DNA from: Lentisphaerota bacterium
GTDB taxonomy: Bacteria > Verrucomicrobiota > Kiritimatiellia > RFP12 > UBA3636
Length of the DNA: 26,199 nucleotides
Assembly (NCBI GenBank): GCA_022837245.1
Contig: JALHHX010000013.1
Coordinates: forward strand, 1-26,199
Reading direction: 5' to 3'
Shown here: one piece after another, positions 16,993 to 24,335 of the stretch
Layout: every line of letters starts with the position of its first letter
Position numbering within the stretch: position 1 is the first letter of the stretch
Notes under the pieces: model-generated
Databases searched by the model: none
What the model was told of the DNA's origin: nothing
The model's input: only the letters and a program-made list of their open reading frames with translations
Program-made: the position numbers and the translations under genes

Positions 16993-17430
16993 CTATATTC
17001 TTCCCAGGGCCTCTCCGTAATAACAGAAAAAACATTCGATTATGTCATCCGCCGAGATTCCGGTTATCGTGCTGTCCTTCTCAGACGGACTGCGCAGCGG
17101 GAACTTTTTGCTCTCAACGCGCAGTCCCTTGCGCTCGCGCATCTTCACCTCCACGTTCGGGATCACGCCTACTGGCATCGAAAGCCCCGTTATGCGAAAC
17201 ATGATTTCCATGGAGTTCCCGTTCATAACCGTAATTCCACATGCAGCGCGCGTCTCCTGCGTCGTTATTTCACGGCCTTTCTCGAAAAGCCTGCGCGCTA
17301 TCTCAGAATACGCCGGACGCACGACATTGGCAACAAATGAAACAAAATCAGCCTCTTCCTGCTCCGCGCGCGTCTTCTGGCTCCCCACGCCCCCGTTTAT
17401 GAAACGCATTTTCCAATTAGGCACCTTCAT
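16993..17430 (-). CDS. Hypothetical protein, 145 residues
   Basis: I do not recognise a family. The protein is small, charged and has no signal peptide or membrane segment. It has an alpha-helical front (RAEQEEADFVSFVANVVRPAYSEIARRLFEKGREI, about 21-55) and a beta-rich middle (CGITVMNGNSMEIMFRITG, about 64-82). The amino acid pattern is protein-like, whereas the overlapping plus-strand frames (16972-17340 and 17042-17473) are rich in Arg, Ser and Cys and look like shadows. A GGGGG run lies about nine bases before the ATG. The gene sits 142 bases upstream of the toroid gene in the same direction; co-transcription is possible but unproven. Confidence 0.6.
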   Translation of the reverse strand: MKVPNWKMRFINGGVGSQKTRAEQEEADFVSFVANVVRPAYSEIARRLFEKGREITTQETRAACGITVMNGNSMEIMFRITGLSMPVGVIPNVEVKMRERKGLRVESKKFPLRSPSEKDSTITGISADDIIECFFCYYGEALGRI

Positions 17431-17551
17431 TGATCAAAACCCCCATATCTCTTCTTTTACCTGCACATTATAGCATTTTCTTCGCCGCTGTAAAAGAGGA
17501 CAGTTCACTTGGACTTTCCCCATTTTCTGGGACTTTTGGTGGAGGTTTGAT

Positions 17552-17756
17552 TTACCCCTCGAAATTGAAGAGCATTTGGCCTGAAGAGTCCGGTTCCGGG
17601 AGCGTGGTTCGGCAGTCCCATCGCCGGCCTCTGGCGAAGATCCGGGCTATGCCGTCTGAGATTGCGTAGTAGAAGGGCAAGTTCTCCGAGCTTCATACGG
17701 GTTCCGTCTTTTTCAGCACACGTGCGCGTTTCTGATCCGGCGCGTTTCTGATCCAT
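17552..17756 (-). pseudogene. Small gene after hrpB, broken by a 16-base duplication and a stop
   Basis: The ATG at 17754-17756 overlaps the hrpB stop by one base (TAATG), a coupling arrangement. Directly after it a 16-base unit is duplicated. With one copy removed, the frame reads MDQKRARVLKKTEPV, then a TGA (17693-17695), then SSENLPFYYAISDGIARIFA, RGRRWDCRTTLPEPDSSGQM and LFNFEG before TAA at 17552-17554. The second part has the composition of a real protein, whereas the frame that stays open from the present ATG (to 17505) is Arg/Asn/Pro-rich and looks like noise. The ancestral product would be about 62 residues, of unknown function. An alternative is that the open 83-residue frame is a young gene; I consider this unlikely. 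Confidence 0.5.
17724..17754. repeat. Tandem 16-base duplication at the end of hrpB
   Basis: GCGCGTTTCTGATCC occurs at 17724-17738 and again at 17740-17754, separated by one G. Sixteen is not a multiple of three, so the duplication shifts the reading frame of whatever follows the hrpB stop on the minus strand. Confidence 0.9.
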
Positions 17757-20230
17757 TATTTTGGCCTGACGCGACGTGTTGCCGTCGCCTGCATCGGGTC
17801 TTCTGGCCAGTAGTGTTTCGGGTAGCGTCCACGAAGGTCTTTGCGGACTTCAGGGTAGCCGTTTTTCCAGAAGCTTGCGATGTCGGAGGTTACTTGCACT
17901 GGGCGCTGTGCCGGGGATAGAAGTTTGAGAAGAATCGGTATGCGTCCGCCGGCGATACGTGGTGTTTCCATCATGCCGAAAACTTCCTGGATGCGGACCG
18001 ATGCCGCAGGCTGATCGCCTGTGTAGTCAATTTTTATGCTAGACCCGCTGGGTACCGCGAGTTGTGTCGGTGCAAGCGAATCTAGACGCCGCGCCGCTCC
18101 ACCCAGCATCGCCTGCAAGGGCTGAACGAGATCAACTGCCGATGCTTGTGCAAGCGACGTTTTGCTGTTCAGATAAGGTCCGAGCCATTGTTCGAGTGTC
18201 GCCGCCAAGACCTCGTCGGAGACGTCCGGCAGTCCCTCTTCTGGCATTGCAGAGGCTACAGTTGAGATGCGTGCTTGCAGGTTGCGCGCGGCGGGGATCC
18301 AGTTGAGTCTATCAATGCCTTCGCGGCGTATTCCGTCGCAGAGGCACTTGAGTAGCGCCTCTGGGTCGGGGTCTTTCAGCGGGCGGTCGCGCACCGGTAT
18401 TTCGCCGAAGAATTCGCGGTTTGCCGCATCTACGCTTTTGGTGCGGGAGTTCCATTCCAAAACTTCATTCGAATGGAACATGTGTGAGAAGTGGCGCTCA
18501 ACGTCTGCGCTGGAAAGCGGCGCTGCAAGGCGGATTGTTGCGTCGGCATCTTTGTCGTCTATGTCGGCGATTGCGATCCAGTCTGTTACGCCGAGGGGAT
18601 CATTAGCAGGGAGTTTTGCGCCGCGTCCTCCGCTTAGCAGATAGCGTCCGGGATCATCGGCGTTTTTGCGCCGGTAACCTATTCTGTCCGGGTACGCCCA
18701 TGCGAGCATGATGCCGATGGATTCGTGGCGGGGTGTGGACTCTGCCACGATCTGTCTGAGTTGCGATCGCCAAGCAGATGCGAGGTCGCGAATGCGTTTG
18801 CGCACCGGTTTTGGTAGTGTTCCGTTTTCACCTTCCGCGGCGGCAACGAGATGTTCGGCATTTGAGGAGATTCGGAAGCCGGAGTTGCCAGCTTCGGAGA
18901 TAGCGGCGGCAAGTGTGCATGCTGTTTCATCGGCGGCGGAAATCATGGAATGGGCGAGGCGCGGATGGGCGCCCAGTCTTGTCATGAGTCGGCCGTGGGG
19001 TGTTATTGACCCTTGTGAATCCAGTGCGTCTAGTGCACGGAGCAGCTCAACCGCCTGCTTCCAAGTGTTGGCAGGTGGCGGGGTGAGCCAAGGTAGCGAA
19101 TCGGGAGTGGAGGAGCCCCAGTCAGCGCATTGCAGGACAACGTCTGCAAGGTCAGCCGTAAGGATTTCCGGCGGGGAAGAGGAGTCGAGAGCGCGGTCTT
19201 CATCCTCCGACCAGATACGGTAGCAGGTGCCTGGACCTAGTCGCCCTGCACGCCCACGTCGTTGGTCGGCTCGGTCGCGGGTTATGCGGACTGTTTCGAG
19301 ACGACTCATGCCCGTGGCGTGCGAGAAACGAGAGACGCGCACAGCACCGGAATCGACCACGGCGGAGATGCCTTCGATTGTAAGAGACGATTCCGCGATG
19401 GAAGTGGCGAGCACTACCTTTCGGCGACCCGGTGGAGATGGAGCCAGTGCTGCATCCTGCTCCGCTTTTGGCAGGGCGGCATAAAGCGGGGCGATGTCCG
19501 TGGCAGAGTCCGCACTCTGCCACAGGGCTTCCGCAGTTGCCCGGATTTCGCCTTCGCCGGGTAGGAACGCAAGGATTGAACCGGGTTGTTCGCGGAGGGC
19601 TCGGCGGACTACAGCTGCTGTGCGGTCGGAAATGCGTTCTTCGGCGGGACGTGGGGCGAATATGGTTTCGACTGGGAACATGCGGCCTTCGGCGCTGACG
19701 ACCGGTGCGCCACCGGGGGTGAGGTGGCGCGCCACGGCTGTGGCGTCGAGCGTCGCGGACATGACGAGAATGCGCAGGTCAGGGCGAATTGAGCGCTGGA
19801 CGTCGAGGGCTAGCGCAAGGCCGAAATCGGCGTTGATTGAGCGCTCGTGAAACTCGTCGAAGATTAGGAGCCCTACACCGGGAAGTTCGGGATCTGAAAG
19901 TATTTGGCGGGCAAGAATGCCCTCGGTGAGTACGATTATGCGGGTGTCGCGCGAAAAATCGCGTTCGAGACGTATATGGTGCCCCACGGTTTTCCCGGAA
20001 GACTCGCCTAGGATGTCAGCCATGCGCCATGCGGCTGCGCGTGCCGCCATGCGTCGTGGTTCGAGCATCAGGACACGTTTGCCAGCGAGCCAAGGTTCGT
20101 CCAGGAGGGCCAGCGGGGCGATGGTGGTTTTGCCGGAGCCGGGCGGTGCGGTCAGGACGGCGGAGTTCCCGCCTGCGAGCGCGGCCTTTAGGCGCGGCAG
20201 TGCTGTGGAGACTGGCAGGTTCGGAGGCAT
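17756..20230 (-). CDS. hrpB: ATP-dependent helicase HrpB (DEAH-box family)
   Basis: 824 residues, the usual length for HrpB. Helicase motifs are in order: TAPPGSGKTT (Walker A, GSGKT 31-35), LEPRRMAARAAAWRMA (57-72), DEFH (Walker B, 125-128), SAT (158-160), FLPGEGEI (222-229), VLATSIAESSLTIEG (273-287) and QRRGRAGR (323-330). The C-terminal HrpB-specific domain follows, ending in the family signature SFWKNGYPEVRKDLRGRYPKHYWPEDP. The DEFH box in place of DEAH is typical of HrpB. It is a cytoplasmic RNA helicase-like ATPase whose role is poorly defined. The ATG at 20230 is favoured because the protein begins with the expected helix before the Walker A region. No obvious functional link to the neighbours. 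Confidence 0.96.
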   Translation of the reverse strand: MPPNLPVSTALPRLKAALAGGNSAVLTAPPGSGKTTIAPLALLDEPWLAGKRVLMLEPRRMAARAAAWRMADILGESSGKTVGHHIRLERDFSRDTRIIVLTEGILARQILSDPELPGVGLLIFDEFHERSINADFGLALALDVQRSIRPDLRILVMSATLDATAVARHLTPGGAPVVSAEGRMFPVETIFAPRPAEERISDRTAAVVRRALREQPGSILAFLPGEGEIRATAEALWQSADSATDIAPLYAALPKAEQDAALAPSPPGRRKVVLATSIAESSLTIEGISAVVDSGAVRVSRFSHATGMSRLETVRITRDRADQRRGRAGRLGPGTCYRIWSEDEDRALDSSSPPEILTADLADVVLQCADWGSSTPDSLPWLTPPPANTWKQAVELLRALDALDSQGSITPHGRLMTRLGAHPRLAHSMISAADETACTLAAAISEAGNSGFRISSNAEHLVAAAEGENGTLPKPVRKRIRDLASAWRSQLRQIVAESTPRHESIGIMLAWAYPDRIGYRRKNADDPGRYLLSGGRGAKLPANDPLGVTDWIAIADIDDKDADATIRLAAPLSSADVERHFSHMFHSNEVLEWNSRTKSVDAANREFFGEIPVRDRPLKDPDPEALLKCLCDGIRREGIDRLNWIPAARNLQARISTVASAMPEEGLPDVSDEVLAATLEQWLGPYLNSKTSLAQASAVDLVQPLQAMLGGAARRLDSLAPTQLAVPSGSSIKIDYTGDQPAASVRIQEVFGMMETPRIAGGRIPILLKLLSPAQRPVQVTSDIASFWKNGYPEVRKDLRGRYPKHYWPEDPMQATATRRVRPK

Positions 20231-20280
20231 TTCAGCGTCTGGGGTTTATGGGTCTCGTTAATATCATCTTTATGTGCTGG

Positions 20281-20286
20281 ATTATA
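20281..20286 (-). promoter_or_regulatory. -10 box of the probable hrpB promoter
   Basis: A perfect TATAAT on the minus strand lies 50 bases before the hrpB start. The -35 position (17 bases further) reads TAGCAC, a poor match, so the promoter may be weak or activator-dependent. Confidence 0.45.
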
Positions 20287-20342
20287 GCATCTACGCGTTT
20301 CCGGTGCTAGTCGGGCGCATCTCGGTTTTTCACACGGATTCT

Positions 20343-20484
20343 GGGGTCTGTCCCCCTATTCCTTGCTATTCCCTTGTGGGGTCTGTCCCCTATTCCTTCC
20401 TTCTTGTTCTTCTTCTTCTTCTTGTTCTTTTGTTCTTGTGGGGTCTGTCCCCTATTCCCTTGTTTGGGGTCTGTCCCCTATTCC
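20343..20484. repeat. Four copies of a REP-like repeat, with a TTC-rich tract
   Basis: GGGGTCTGTCCCCTATTCC occurs at 20378-20396, 20440-20458 and 20466-20484, and with one extra C at 20343-20362. Each copy contains a small inverted repeat (GGGG-TCTGT-CCCC), and all four lie in the same orientation. Between copies two and three is a pyrimidine tract made of TTC and TTG triplets (20397-20437). From memory, the GGGGACAGACCCC core is a common dispersed repeat in several phyla, often near REP-associated tyrosine transposases; no transposase gene is present here. Confidence 0.85.
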
Positions 20485-20579
20485 CCAAAATCTCGAAGAG
20501 AATTCAACAAACGTTTAGTTGTGGGAAGACAAGAAATACTTCATTGCAAGTGTGGAAGTTTATTAAGCTTGCAATTTTA

Positions 20580-20792
20580 CAGCCGGTTATGCTACCTTGT
20601 TCTTCATCAACCAACCGACAGGTAGGTAGGCCGGAGCCAACGGAAGCCCGTGTGAATCGGGCGCGGTGACGCCGCTGTAAGTGACAGCCCAAGGCAATAT
20701 GCCACGAAAACGAGGGGGGGCTCTTTTCCCCCCCGCGATCGGAAGGTGCCAAGGGTGTTATTGTCACGAGCCAGAAGACGAGTTGCGGCCAA
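20580..20792 (+). ncRNA. Cobalamin riboswitch
   Basis: The conserved parts are in the expected order: GGAAGCCCGTGTGAATCGGG (near 20642), GCGGTGACGCCGCTGTAA (20662-20680; B12-box core with CGCTGTAA), GCCACG (20701-20706), GGAAGGTGCC (20741-20750) and GAGCCAGAAGACGAGTTG (20768-20785), which matches the conserved GCCAGAAGAC end. GTGAC after the core can pair with GTCAC at 20764-20768. An extra stem of seven G (20714-20720) against seven C (20728-20734) is inserted in the variable arm. A short stem GTGGA/TCCAC (20800-20804 and 20811-20815) follows and may belong to the expression platform. It lies 67 bases before the gene at 20859, so adenosylcobalamin or a related corrinoid likely represses that operon. 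Exact 5' boundary is approximate. Confidence 0.92.
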
Positions 20793-20858
20793 TTCAGGTG
20801 TGGATGGGTGTCCACTCCGCCACCGTATGGTATAAGGTCGTACAAAGAGAGATGATAA

Positions 20859-22652
20859 ATGAACAAATGTTTGCGCGTTTTGAGCGCGGCCGCGATTGCG
20901 CTGCCGTGCTGGCTTGGTTTTGCTCCTGAATTCGCCTCTGCATCAACCGGAAGCTTCACCTTCGACGATATCCACTACTGGGTGGGCGAAGGGACGAACA
21001 AAGCTGCGATAGTGATAGACTGGAACAACGGGAGACCCGGCTCGAGCATTGCCTATGGCTACAGGTGGAACGGCACTGCTACCAATATGGCTAAGATCCT
21101 ACGAGAACTTGATGCTGAAGATCGGAGGCTTCGTGTGGGTATAAGTCAAGGTAGCTGGGGGTCTTCAATGGATGATTTCGGATACGATTCCAACGGAGAC
21201 GGCGGGGCGTTCGATTTTACAGGCAGGATGACAACCGACCCTGAGGACTTTATGAGTTCCTCCGGCGCCACCTATTACTGGTCGTCGGCGCACATAACCG
21301 CACCGGAGGTTTCCGGAAACGACTCATGGGGATACTTTGGGGTCGGTCTTGACGGACAGGTTCCAACGAACGGCCAGTGGATAGCCTACAAGAATGTTGA
21401 TTGGAATATATGGCCATCTCCTCCGCCTTCGTTGCCAGTGGCGGCGGAGTCGCCTTATGGGTTCAATATTGTTGAGTTTGAGTCTGATCCCTTATTTACG
21501 CTGGGATACGACTTCCCCGAGGCAGCGCTTGGACGGCCGTCTTCGGAAACTCCGGCAAATGTTTTTTCTCCGTCTGTTCCCTTGAATCTAACAATGGGTG
21601 CGTATGGCGTCGATAAAGTTGTGAGCATCGCCGACTTTGATGATTCTCGAGGGTATATCACAATTGAATTCGACCATCCTGTGGTTGACGATCCGAACAA
21701 TCCGTGGGGGCTGGATTTCATCGTTTTCGGAAATGCGTTTTATAGAGCTAGAGGTGAAACTTATATGACGGGTTTTGAAAATCCGACGAATGTGGTCATC
21801 AACGGCAGTTTAGTTGCGGAGCCTGGATTTGTTGAAGTATCGCAGGACGGGGTAACGTGGTTTACTTCAGACACGTGGTTGCACGCTGACTCTTTCGCTC
21901 CGACGCTTGGCTACAAGCTCGACCCTGCAAACGCCAATCCAGCCCTTTTTGCCGGCAACAAGTGGTGGGGCGCCAAGACCGATCCGACATATCCGGTTCC
22001 GCCGTGGGGAGAGGAGTCTATTGCGCCGGGCACCAACCTCGCGCAAATTGCCACGTGGTACAACGGATCTGCAGGTGGCGCAGCTTTCGATATTTCAAGT
22101 CTTAACCTGCCAGCTACGCACAACGGAAGAAAGTGGTTCAAGTATGTTCGAATTACGAACAATGCCAACCCGGACGATCCTAGTTCCTCATGCGAAATCG
22201 ATGCCGTTGCGGACGTCTATCCCGACACGCCATACGGAGTTTACGCTAAAGAGCTCTACGCTTGGACTGAGCTGCCGTCGAAAGGAAGAAAAACCGCGCT
22301 TGCCGCAAACGGTCGGCCGAACTTTGTGAACTTCGCATTGGGGGAGGACCCTGCCGCTACACTTGAGATAAGCGACTTCGTCGTACGTGATGGGCGTCTA
22401 TGGTTCTCTTTCCCTGTCTGGAAGGCGGACTGGAATATCAACGATATCTTGGAGTCTGGGATAGAATTCGGGCCGCGTGGCAAGTATGATCTGGCTGCAG
22501 CGTCGTTCGCAAACATCACCAAGGGATTTGCCCGTCTCGAAGGGGTTGCCACAAACGCAGTTGACGGCACTTACACCGCGACAATTTCCATTGAAGAGCC
22601 TGCAAGAGCCAAAAAGGCGTTCTTCAGCCTTGGAATTTCGGCTGAAGAGTAG
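20859..22652 (+). CDS. Secreted multi-domain protein under cobalamin control, probable corrinoid-related surface protein
   Basis: 597 residues with a signal peptide (MNKCLRVLSAAAIALPCWLG..ASA, cut near 28-30). Domain 1 (about 31-190) begins SFTFDDIHYWVGEGTNKAAIVIDW. After a proline linker (WPSPPPSLP), domain 2 (about 203-425) contains MGAYGVDKVVSIADFDDSRG and DDPNNPWGLDFIVFGNAFYR, a pattern I associate with cell-surface proteins encoded beside B12 uptake genes. A C-terminal region (about 455-597) has the NFVNFALGEDP and KKAFFSLGI stretches seen in tails of other PVC surface proteins. There is no membrane anchor or PEP-CTERM motif. AAAGAGAGA precedes the ATG at 20859. The riboswitch directly upstream implies that it is made when cobalamin is scarce; capture or handling of corrinoids is inferred, not shown. 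Confidence 0.75.
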   Translation: MNKCLRVLSAAAIALPCWLGFAPEFASASTGSFTFDDIHYWVGEGTNKAAIVIDWNNGRPGSSIAYGYRWNGTATNMAKILRELDAEDRRLRVGISQGSWGSSMDDFGYDSNGDGGAFDFTGRMTTDPEDFMSSSGATYYWSSAHITAPEVSGNDSWGYFGVGLDGQVPTNGQWIAYKNVDWNIWPSPPPSLPVAAESPYGFNIVEFESDPLFTLGYDFPEAALGRPSSETPANVFSPSVPLNLTMGAYGVDKVVSIADFDDSRGYITIEFDHPVVDDPNNPWGLDFIVFGNAFYRARGETYMTGFENPTNVVINGSLVAEPGFVEVSQDGVTWFTSDTWLHADSFAPTLGYKLDPANANPALFAGNKWWGAKTDPTYPVPPWGEESIAPGTNLAQIATWYNGSAGGAAFDISSLNLPATHNGRKWFKYVRITNNANPDDPSSSCEIDAVADVYPDTPYGVYAKELYAWTELPSKGRKTALAANGRPNFVNFALGEDPAATLEISDFVVRDGRLWFSFPVWKADWNINDILESGIEFGPRGKYDLAAASFANITKGFARLEGVATNAVDGTYTATISIEEPARAKKAFFSLGISAEE

Positions 22653-22657
22653 AATGA

Positions 22658-23443
22658 GTGGTGAAAACGGTGAGAAAACCTTTCAGACAGCCAGGAGACA
22701 TAATTGACCTCTCAAGCGCGGGGTTCACTCTGTTAGAGCTGTTTGTGGTTATAGCGATAGCGGGAATTCTTATGACACTTACCGTCGGCGCAGTCGGCAA
22801 AGCGAGAACTGCCTCCCAACGCGTTAAATGCGCGTCCAATCTCCGCAACATGGTTGTTGCCGCCACCGCGTATGCGGAAGACCACAACGGACGCTTCCCG
22901 TGGGCGTCGCGCAAGGTCAAGGGCTACCAATCTTGGTGCTGGGACTTTGTTATACCCTCTGGCGGCAAACCCCAGCCCGGAGTGATGTGGAGCGGCTACG
23001 GGATCAATTCCGTGTTGCAATGCCCGTCGTTCATAGACGGCAGAGCGAACTGGGAAGGTGACCCTTACACCGGCTACAATTACAACTCCAGCTTCATAGG
23101 GAAGGTGGAGGGGGATCCGGCCAAGCGGCAAGCCCCGGCGATGCTCTCGCAGATTGAAGATCCGGCGCGCACGGCAATGTTTGGCGATGGACAGTACGGC
23201 AGCGGAGCGAACAAATTCATGCGCTCTCCCAAGGCGGACAGGTCCAGCGACTTCTCCGGAAAGTACATACGTGAATCCGGCACCCAGGGATTTCGCCATG
23301 GGGGCAAGACGAACGTGGCATTTGCCGATGGCCATGTCGAGGCGCTTTCGAAGCCATACAAACTTGGCGGCGCCGAGGGGTTCACGGCGCCCGGCTGCGG
23401 GTTCATTTCCGCCGACAACAGTCTCTACTCGCTGAAGAAGTAG
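22658..23443 (+). CDS. Type IV pilin-like (pseudopilin) protein, H-X9-DG type
   Basis: 261 residues. The prepilin cleavage site is AGFTLLELFVVIAIAGILMT, with Gly22 at -1, Phe23 as the mature N-terminus and Glu27 as the conserved Glu5; the hydrophobic helix continues to about 46. The globular part carries the H-X9-DG motif (His214 to Asp224-Gly225 in RHGGKTNVAFADGH), typical of the very large pseudopilin family of PVC bacteria. Cysteines at 94, 122 and 247 may form a disulfide. It begins with GTG five bases after the stop of the 597-residue protein, so both are probably on the cobalamin-regulated message. Such proteins are exported through the type II secretion or type IV pilus peptidase; their specific roles are mostly unknown. 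Confidence 0.88.
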   Translation: MVKTVRKPFRQPGDIIDLSSAGFTLLELFVVIAIAGILMTLTVGAVGKARTASQRVKCASNLRNMVVAATAYAEDHNGRFPWASRKVKGYQSWCWDFVIPSGGKPQPGVMWSGYGINSVLQCPSFIDGRANWEGDPYTGYNYNSSFIGKVEGDPAKRQAPAMLSQIEDPARTAMFGDGQYGSGANKFMRSPKADRSSDFSGKYIRESGTQGFRHGGKTNVAFADGHVEALSKPYKLGGAEGFTAPGCGFISADNSLYSLKK

Positions 23444-23562
23444 ATTCTGCTGGGGCGGGCTTGAAAGCCGTGGAAAAATTATTTGGCAGCCTGGTCTGGC
23501 CATCTCCACTTGATATGCCAAGCTGCTGCCGGCTGCCGTTGATGGCTTGGGTGGCGGTGTTG

Positions 23563-23872
23563 TGTGCCTGCGGCATGCCTGGAGTTTGGCTCCTGTTGTC
23601 TCAGCCCATAGCGTAAAGCACGGCGCTTTTGCGTGTGCCTGCGGCACACGGACGCGGCATTGTTCGTAGTGGCGCCGCGAGGCGCTGGCGGGGGCGCGTC
23701 ATGCCCTGGCGGGCACACTACAAACCAAGGCGCGCCCCGCTAGCGGGGGACTGCTTGCGGGAAGTGGGTAAAAAGCCCCGCGCAAGGCGCTTGCCTGCAT
23801 AGGGTCGGGTGCCTTGCGTCATCAGCCCCCGGAGGTTTTAACCACTCCCTGCGGGCAGGCTCTTGCCCGCAG
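23563..23872. repeat. Cluster of GC-rich inverted repeats (REP-like)
   Basis: Successive hairpins within about 310 bases: TGCC-TGC-GGCA (23565-23575), CGTGTGCC-TGC-GGCACACG (23632-23650, eight-pair stem), GCGCC-GCGA-GGCGC (23672-23685), TGCCC-TGGC-GGGCA (23702-23715), the palindrome CCCCGCTAGCGGGG (23735-23748), GCAAG-GCG-CTTGC (23782-23794) and CTGCGGGCA-GGCTCT-TGCCCGCAG (23849-23872, nine-pair stem). TGTGCCTGCGGCA occurs twice (23563-23575 and 23634-23646). The stems lack T-runs, so most are not intrinsic terminators; a REP-like or MITE-like origin is possible. Confidence 0.75.
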
Positions 23873-24124
23873 GCTGCCAGCCCGCCCGGCGCGTGCCACG
23901 CCATGCGTCTCCCACGGCGCGGCATTGGCTTTCCGGCTTTGACGAAAGCCCCGTTCAGCGCGCGTTTGCACGAACTCGGCTCGGCTTGGCGCTACGTCGC
24001 CGCCATGGGCGCTCCCCGCTCCGACTATGGCGGGTAGGCCTCAAAACCGCGGTCGCCCGGCGCTCCACTTGAGCTTTGCGCTCTTTTGGCCGCGTGGGGA
24101 AACCACGGTGGCAAAGCCCCCATA

Positions 24125-24148
24125 ATTCCAGCATTCCACCATTCCAGC
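24125..24148. repeat. Three tandem 8-base units
   Basis: ATTCCAGC, ATTCCACC and ATTCCAGC follow each other without gaps. The unit differs by one base in the middle copy. Similar ATTCCA-type short tandem repeats occur between genes in related bacteria, from memory; the function is unknown. Confidence 0.75.
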
Positions 24149-24335
24149 GCTAACACCCCGGCCACTGACCCGACTACTATGTCCGATTAATATGTCGCGA
24201 CGAAAAGCCCGGGGAAGGCTCATGGCGCTAAATCCTTGCCCTTCCCCCTCTTAATATGCCACAATTTCATCACTCAGATGCAAAAGCCACACGCTCACTT
24301 TGCACAACACCCGAACTGACCTCATAAAACCCACG

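Larger units (their letters stand above)
23444..24335. other. Gene-poor stretch of 892 bases with many hairpins
   Basis: No convincing gene on either strand: the open frames here are short, rich in Arg/Pro/Ala/Cys and follow palindromes. The region holds GC-rich inverted repeats (listed separately), a short tandem repeat at 24125-24148, and AT-richer sequence close to the Sel1 gene that may hold its promoter. I see no tRNA, rRNA or CRISPR. Confidence 0.6.

Noticed and set aside
17505..17756. The 83-codon open frame following hrpB taken as a real gene
   Set aside because: Its composition is noise-like, and undoing the 16-base duplication reveals a better protein in another frame; treated as a pseudogene instead.
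20343..20484. A CRISPR array in the four repeat copies
   Set aside because: Units are only 19-20 bases with spacings of 15, 43 and 7 bases, and spacers are low-complexity.
22733..23647. A 304-codon minus-strand frame opposite the pseudopilin
   Set aside because: The plus-strand pseudopilin has the prepilin site and H-X9-DG motif; the opposite frame shows no such features.
23849..23872. An intrinsic terminator for the pseudopilin operon
   Set aside because: The nine-pair stem has no T-run after it on either strand and lies over 400 bases past the stop codon.
23444..24335. A CRISPR array or tRNA cluster in the hairpin-rich desert
   Set aside because: The repeats differ from each other, are not regularly spaced, and no cloverleaf or cas gene is visible.
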